Shown here: positions 6,159-9,535 of the stretch, piece by piece
How positions within the stretch are numbered: the stretch's first letter is position 1
How the letters are laid out: every line of letters begins with the position of its first letter
Source: Streptosporangiaceae bacterium
GTDB taxonomy: Bacteria; Actinomycetota; Actinomycetes; Streptosporangiales; Streptosporangiaceae
Assembly: GCA_030042885.1 (NCBI GenBank)
Contig: JASHYW010000255.1
Span: 1 to 9,535 of the forward strand
Direction: 5' to 3'
Length of the DNA stretch: 9,535 nucleotides
Translations under genes and position numbers: made by a program
The notes under the pieces: generated by a model
The model's database searches: none
Seen by the model: the letters and a program-made list of their open reading frames with translations, nothing else
Told to the model about the DNA's origin: nothing

Positions 6159-6518
6159 ATGAGCCAGAAGGTGAGATTCCAGGAGACCCTGCGCAGGCTG
6201 GCAATTATCGACGAAGACCTCGTCGAACACGGCGCCGGGCTCGGGCTCAGCCTGGCCGGGGAATCGGCCCTGGACGACAAGACCGCGGCGCTGCTGCGGC
6301 TGGGAGCATCAGTAGCGCTCGGAGCGGCCGCGGTCTGCCTGGAATGGAGCACCGGACGGGCGCTCGCCGCAGGCGCGACCGAAGACGAGATCGCCGACGC
6401 GCTGCTGGCGATCGCACCGGTGACCGGCCTGGCTCGGGTCGTCTGCGCCGCACCTGAGGTAGCCACCGCGCTCGGCTATGACATCGCGGCCGCGCTGGAA
6501 GAACCAGACCGCCGTTAA
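6159..6518 (+). CDS. CMD-like small protein, copy 2
   Basis: 119 residues from ATG 6159, with GGAGG closely upstream (6151-6155). An upstream ATG at 6108 would add an unconserved 17-residue Gly/Arg/Cys extension and sits inside the hairpin. The body follows the CMD/AhpD helical pattern: 'ALDDKTAALLRLGASVALGA' (37-56), 'GATEDEIADALLAIAPVTGL' (72-91), 'ARVVCAAPEVATALGYD' (92-108). It has two isolated cysteines (60 and 96) but no CxxC and no ExxxCxxC, so AhpD-type disulfide chemistry is not expected. The 'VCLEWSTGRALAAGAT' segment occupies the place of the catalytic region. It follows the first LAL regulator on the same strand and is probably coexpressed or coregulated. Its C-terminal 53 residues are close to the truncated ORF at 9172-9342. 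The function is unknown; a ligand-binding or partner role for the regulator is inference only. Confidence 0.82.
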   Translation: MSQKVRFQETLRRLAIIDEDLVEHGAGLGLSLAGESALDDKTAALLRLGASVALGAAAVCLEWSTGRALAAGATEDEIADALLAIAPVTGLARVVCAAPEVATALGYDIAAALEEPDRR

Positions 6519-6550
6519 CCGCACACAGCCGGTAAGGGCGCAGTTGGTAC

Positions 6551-6687
6551 TCAACTCGTGATCGTAGGGCCGGCGATAACGAACCGGGGACAGCAGAACC
6601 AGTCAAGGACGCCGTCGTCGCCACCAGCGTCGCCGTCTGCAGGTCACTGATCGGCCCGTGATCACTGATGTCCGGGTAACCGTCCAC
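6551..6687 (-). pseudogene. N-terminal stub of a GH15 family glycosidase (glucoamylase/trehalase-like)
   Basis: Read leftwards from GTG at 6687, with a well-placed GAGGAG 6 bp upstream, the frame gives MDGYPDISDHGPISDLQTAT followed by LVAT. After a one-base deletion near 6616-6618 the next frame continues DGVLDWFCCPRF (6616-6581). Together this is the hallmark N-terminus of GH15 proteins: 'I.DHG.IGDLQTAALVA.DG.IDW.C.PRF'. Similarity stops right after PRF, and the shifted frame ends at TGA 6553-6551. Normal GH15 proteins are about 600 residues, so only the first 36 codons or so remain, plus the ribosome binding site. GH15 enzymes hydrolyse alpha-glucosidic bonds, for example in trehalose or glucans. 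This copy cannot make an enzyme. It converges on the CMD-like gene and diverges from the second LAL regulator. Confidence 0.75.
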
Positions 6688-6776
6688 TATCTGCTCCTCA
6701 CAGCGAGGCAGTCCGCGGCGCCTGCCAGCTCGGGCTCCCGTGATCTATCTACCCGCATGTCCTTACGCGGCGTAGT

Positions 6777-6828
6777 CGGACTGGTCCGCTGGTGCGCTTG
6801 ACCTGATCGCGGGCTCTGGTAGTAGATT
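6777..6828 (+). promoter_or_regulatory. candidate promoter with adjacent inverted repeat for second LAL regulator
   Basis: TTGACC (6798-6803) is a good -35. Downstream are TAGTAG (6820-6825, spacer 16) and TAGATT (6823-6828, spacer 19; fits the actinobacterial TANNNT). With the first, the transcript would start at about 6832, the A of the ATG, giving a leaderless mRNA; no Shine-Dalgarno precedes that ATG. An inverted repeat CGGAC-TG-GTCCG (6777-6788) ends 9 bp before the -35, a position typical for an activator site. The protein that binds it is unknown. Confidence 0.4.
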
Positions 6829-6831
6829 CTG

Positions 6832-9396
6832 ATGACCAGCCTGGTGGGACATCGCAACATGGACGAAGAATTTCCGCGCCGGCGGGCCGGGCAATGGCGT
6901 CGCGCACGGCGGCGTGCGTTCGAGCTGGACGCGTCCAAGCTGCGCCGCCCGCTGGCCGGGCCCGGCGGCGTGCGCCGGGTGGCGTTGCTTGACCGGCTGC
7001 GGCAGGGCGGGTCGTTCCCGGTGGTGTCGGTGGTGGCGCCGGCCGGGTACGGGAAGACGACGCTGCTGTCGCAGTGGGCCGAGGGCAACGGCCAGGCTTT
7101 CGCGTGGGTGTCGCTGGATGAGCGGGACAACGACCCGAAAGTGCTGCTCACCTATGTCGCCGAGGCGCTGGACGCGGTCGAGCCGGTCGGTCGGCAGGTC
7201 TTCGACGCGCTAGCCTCCCCGTCCAGCTCGGTGCCCGGTTCTGTGGTTCCGCGGCTGGGGGCGGCGCTGGCGTCGATGTCCTCGCCGGTGGCGCTGGTCC
7301 TGGACGACGTACACGTGCTGCACGACGCCGCGTGCCGGGCCGCGATGCCGGTGCTGGCCGACCATGTGCCGGTCGGCTCGCAGCTGGTACTGGCCGGGCG
7401 GGACGATCCGCCGCTGCCGGTGCCGCGGCTGCGCGCCGCGGGCAAGATGCTGGAGATCGGCCCCCTCGACCTGGCGCTCACGCTGGCGGAAGCGGGATTG
7501 CTGTTGCGTGACGCGGGAATCACGCTGGACCCGGAGGAGGTGGCGGAGTTGCACGGACGGGCCGAGGGATGGCCGGCCGGGCTGTACCTGGCGGCGCTGT
7601 CGCTGCGGAACGGGGGGTCGCTGAAGGAGGCGGTGGCTTCTTTCACTGGCGAGCACCAGCTGGTGAGCCGGTACATGGAGACGGAGTTCCTGGCGCGGAT
7701 CTCGGCGCGGCAGCGGGTGTTCCTGACCCGGACCGCGGTGCTGGAGCGGATGTCCGGGCCGCTGTGCGAGGCGGTCCTGGATCAGCCCGGGGCGGCCGCG
7801 ACCCTGACGGCTCTGGCGCGGTCGAACCTGCTGCTGGTGCCGCTGGACTGGCAGGGGGAGTGGTACCGCTACCACCAGCTGTTCCGTGACATGCTGCTGG
7901 CCGAGCTGCGCCGGGCAGAGCCAGACCTGATCCCGGTGCTGCGGCGGCGCGCGGTCGGCTGGTGCGTGGCGCACGGCCTGCCGGAGGAGGCGCTGGAGTA
8001 CGCCATGGCGGCTGGCGACGTCGATACGGCCGCAGGCCTGGCGACGGACCTGGTGCCGCAGGCCCGCCGGCAGGGCCGGGTCGGCACCGTCGACCGGTGG
8101 CTCGGGTGGCTGGACGAGCGGGACGCGATCGAGCAGCAGCCGATGCTCACGGCCTTGGCCGGCATCATGTCTGCGCTGGCGGGGCGGGCGGCTGAGGCGG
8201 AGCGGTGGGCCGATACGGCCGATCGCTGGCAGGACGGGCAGGCATCCAGGCCGGAGGATCCTGCCGCCGGGGCGTGGGCGGCCGTGCTGAGGGCCCTGCT
8301 GTGCCGGGGCGGTGTCGAGCAGATGAACGCCGACGCCAACGATGCGATGACTAAGTTCATGGCGGCGGGCATCGCGGCGCCGCCGCTGGCCATACTCCTG
8401 CAAGGGATGGCTCGGATCTTTGACGGCGACCTCGATGGCGGCGATACGGTCCTGGCCGATGCGGTCGGCGCCGCGGAGGACGTCGGCTCGATTCCGGCTG
8501 GGACCGCCGCGTTGTGTGAACGGTCGCTGGTGGCGATGGCCCGCGGCGAATGGGACCGGGCCGGAGCCCTGGCCGAACGGGCAGGCAACGTGTCGTCCCA
8601 GTCCCCGCTCGAGGACACCCTGCTGACGCCCCTGCTCCACGCGATCCAGGCTCGCACCGCCCTGCACCGAGGCGACGTCCCGGCGGCACGGCAGGAGCTG
8701 ACCGGCGCCCAGCGGGCGCGGCATCAGCTGACCTACGCGCTGCCCTACCTGGCCGTCCAGGCCCGGATCGAGCTGGCCCACGCGTACATCATGCTGACCG
8801 ACGTGGCCGGAGCCAGGACGCTCATGCGCGAGATCGATGAGGTGCTGCGGCGGCGGCCCGGCCTGGGAACCCTGGCCGGGCAGGCCGCGCAGCTCCGGGC
8901 CCAGCTATCCAGGCTGCGCGGCCCGGGTGCCCCCGGCGCCTCGGCGCTGACCGCCGCCGAGCTGCGGCTGCTGCCGATGCTGGCCACCTACCTGTCGCTG
9001 CGGGAGATCGCCGAGCAGTTGTCCTTGTCCCGCGCCACCGTCAAGGCGCAGGTGGCCTCGATCTACCGCAAGCTCGGGGCCTCCACCCGGAGCCAGGCTG
9101 TCACCCGGGCCCGCGACCTCGGCCTGCTTGACCCGGGGCCGGCGGCGCAGTTACCTGCGTGCCCGGCGCGGTCAGTGACCGTCCCGTTCCTCCAGCGCGG
9201 CCCACAGGTCATAGCCGAGCGCGGCCGCCAGGCCGGGCGCGGCCGAGACGACCCGGCCCAGCCCGGCCACCGCGATCACCGCCAGCAGCACGTCGGCGAT
9301 CTCCTCTTCCGCCGCGGCGACCGCAGTGCCTCTTCTTACCATGAAGCTTATTCGAAACTGAGTTTAAAGAAGTACAGCCCTACGGCGGCTCGGTAG
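6832..9396 (+). CDS. LAL/MalT-type LuxR-family transcriptional regulator, copy 2, with altered C-terminus
   Basis: 854 codons from ATG 6832 (probably leaderless); ATG 6859, with a weak GGTGGGA 9 bp upstream, is an alternative. Domain order is as in copy 1: 'SKLRRPLAGPGGVRRVALLDRL' from residue 35, Walker A APAGYGKTT (69-77), Walker B VALVLDDVH (about 151-159), TPR-like middle, and GerE-type HTH at about 703-768 (LTAAELRLLPMLATYLSLRE, then SRATVKAQVASIYRKLG). It is an ATP-dependent transcription regulator with unknown ligand. The conserved part ends at 'ARDLGLLDP' (about 9135), where copy 1 stops. This copy then reads on for about 85 residues of Pro/Arg/Gln-rich sequence, antisense to a CMD-like remnant, and stops only at 9394-9396 inside the IS element. 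That tail is therefore not a domain. It shares long identical stretches with copy 1, including 55 nt at Walker A (7029-7083 and 3977-4031). Confidence 0.88.
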   Translation: MTSLVGHRNMDEEFPRRRAGQWRRARRRAFELDASKLRRPLAGPGGVRRVALLDRLRQGGSFPVVSVVAPAGYGKTTLLSQWAEGNGQAFAWVSLDERDNDPKVLLTYVAEALDAVEPVGRQVFDALASPSSSVPGSVVPRLGAALASMSSPVALVLDDVHVLHDAACRAAMPVLADHVPVGSQLVLAGRDDPPLPVPRLRAAGKMLEIGPLDLALTLAEAGLLLRDAGITLDPEEVAELHGRAEGWPAGLYLAALSLRNGGSLKEAVASFTGEHQLVSRYMETEFLARISARQRVFLTRTAVLERMSGPLCEAVLDQPGAAATLTALARSNLLLVPLDWQGEWYRYHQLFRDMLLAELRRAEPDLIPVLRRRAVGWCVAHGLPEEALEYAMAAGDVDTAAGLATDLVPQARRQGRVGTVDRWLGWLDERDAIEQQPMLTALAGIMSALAGRAAEAERWADTADRWQDGQASRPEDPAAGAWAAVLRALLCRGGVEQMNADANDAMTKFMAAGIAAPPLAILLQGMARIFDGDLDGGDTVLADAVGAAEDVGSIPAGTAALCERSLVAMARGEWDRAGALAERAGNVSSQSPLEDTLLTPLLHAIQARTALHRGDVPAARQELTGAQRARHQLTYALPYLAVQARIELAHAYIMLTDVAGARTLMREIDEVLRRRPGLGTLAGQAAQLRAQLSRLRGPGAPGASALTAAELRLLPMLATYLSLREIAEQLSLSRATVKAQVASIYRKLGASTRSQAVTRARDLGLLDPGPAAQLPACPARSVTVPFLQRGPQVIAERGRQAGRGRDDPAQPGHRDHRQQHVGDLLFRRGDRSASSYHEAYSKLSLKKYSPTAAR
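9172..9342 (-). pseudogene. CMD-like gene, 5'-truncated by an insertion sequence (copy 3)
   Basis: A 56-codon minus-strand frame ends at TGA 9174-9172. It encodes EEEIADVLLAVIAVAGLGRV, then VSAAPGLAAALGYDLWAALE, then ERDGH. This matches the C-terminal third of the CMD-like protein at 6159 (DEIADALLAIAPVTGLARVV, then CAAPEVATALGYDIAAALEE). The similarity reaches back to the codons for AVAA at about 9324 and then stops where IS sequence begins. The N-terminal two thirds, including the first helices, are missing, so it is almost certainly non-functional. The ATG at 9342 is probably IS-derived or fortuitous. The remnant lies convergent to, and entirely inside, the 3' extension of the second LAL regulator. 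Confidence 0.75.
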
Positions 9397-9535
9397 GACG
9401 TCATGTACGTGCGGAGTGGCCGCCGGTAATCGGTATGAAGAATACGCCAGGATTTGAGATGCGCGATCGCGCGCTCGACCGGGGCGCGCAGCCTGTTTAC
9501 CTGGGTATTGAATTCTTTCTGCCAGTCAAGCAATT
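9325..9535 (-). mobile_element. end of an IS5-like insertion sequence (rest outside window)
   Basis: The element contains the transposase C-terminus described separately and has interrupted the CMD-like gene. The exact terminus lies between 9325, the last base with clear CMD similarity, and 9347, just beyond the transposase stop. The terminal inverted repeat cannot be defined because the other end is not visible. The sequence near the junction (9340-9375) is AT-richer than its surroundings. Confidence 0.65.
9348..9535 (-). CDS. IS5-family DDE transposase, C-terminal part
   Basis: The frame is open from the window edge and ends in TAA at 9350-9348. The visible residues include FNTQVNRLRAPVERAIAHLK, then SWRILHTDYRRPLRTYMTSY, and end YFFKLSFE. 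The 'N..R..VERAIAHLK.WRIL...YRR' block is the C-terminal signature of IS5-type (DDE_Tnp_4-like) transposases, and the Glu in VERA is the expected third acidic residue of the DDE triad. The catalytic aspartates and the N-terminal domain lie beyond the window, so activity cannot be judged. The enzyme excises and inserts its own IS. It reads toward the CMD-like remnant, with the IS end a few bases after the stop. Confidence 0.85.
   Translation of the reverse strand, partial: LLDWQKEFNTQVNRLRAPVERAIAHLKSWRILHTDYRRPLRTYMTSYRAAVGLYFFKLSFE

Noticed and set aside
5792..6457. 221-codon plus-strand frame overlapping the end of the first LAL gene and the CMD-like gene
   Set aside because: Arg/Pro/Gly-rich, out of frame with two well-supported genes, and no recognisable domain.
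7210..8781. 523-codon open frame on the minus strand
   Set aside because: It is antisense to the second LAL gene, rich in Arg/Gln/Pro/His with no domain, and a similar antisense frame (3888-4820) lies opposite the same part of the paralog. It is a GC-bias artefact.
9136..9396. possible extra C-terminal domain on the second LAL regulator
   Set aside because: The sequence is antisense read-through of a CMD remnant and IS end, not a conserved domain.
1..9535. tRNA, rRNA, CRISPR arrays or riboswitches
   Set aside because: No cloverleaf, no regularly spaced repeats and no recognisable riboswitch core seen on reading both strands.

Overview
This window looks like chromosomal DNA from a very high-GC, Gram-positive actinomycete. 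The evidence is the strong G/C bias at third codon positions, typical actinobacterial families (DUF7144, DUF3040, actinobacterial CMD-like proteins, LAL regulators) and promoters with weak or absent Shine-Dalgarno signals. I cannot name the genus.

Layout, left to right: the 3' end of a DUF7144-type membrane protein (1-195); a probable DUF3040 protein (215-640); a probable operon of a carboxymuconolactone-decarboxylase-like (CMD-like) protein, a universal stress protein and a polytopic membrane protein of clearly lower GC (747-2443). Next comes a convergent small membrane protein on the minus strand (2656-3066), whose N-terminal codons and upstream DNA are a decayed piece of a LAL regulator gene (3010-3218). 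A gene-poor, degraded stretch follows, ending in the promoter region of the first complete LAL regulator (3822-6080). A second CMD-like gene (6159-6518) lies just downstream of that regulator. A frameshifted stub of a GH15 glycosidase gene is on the minus strand (6551-6687). A second LAL regulator, paralogous to the first (6832-9396), then runs head-on into a truncated third CMD-like gene (9172-9342, minus). That gene is cut by an IS5-like element whose transposase C-terminus reaches the window edge.

The content (universal stress protein, DUF7144, DUF3040, GH15 stub, LAL-type LuxR regulators) resembles actinobacterial stress or dormancy islands. A 14-bp core close to the published DosR/DevR box (GGGAC-N4-GACCC) lies 52-65 bp before the first LAL regulator, which fits that idea. 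The recurring theme is LAL regulators next to small cysteine-poor CMD-like proteins: one intact tandem pair, one broken convergent pair, and a CMD-like/USP operon. The CMD-like proteins may act as partners or small-molecule sensors for the regulators, but this is inference.

The island is actively decaying and rearranging. It contains a LAL fragment, a GH15 stub with a one-base deletion, another frameshifted ORF, paralogous regulators sharing a 55-nt identical block, and an insertion sequence that also supplies the current stop codon of the second regulator.
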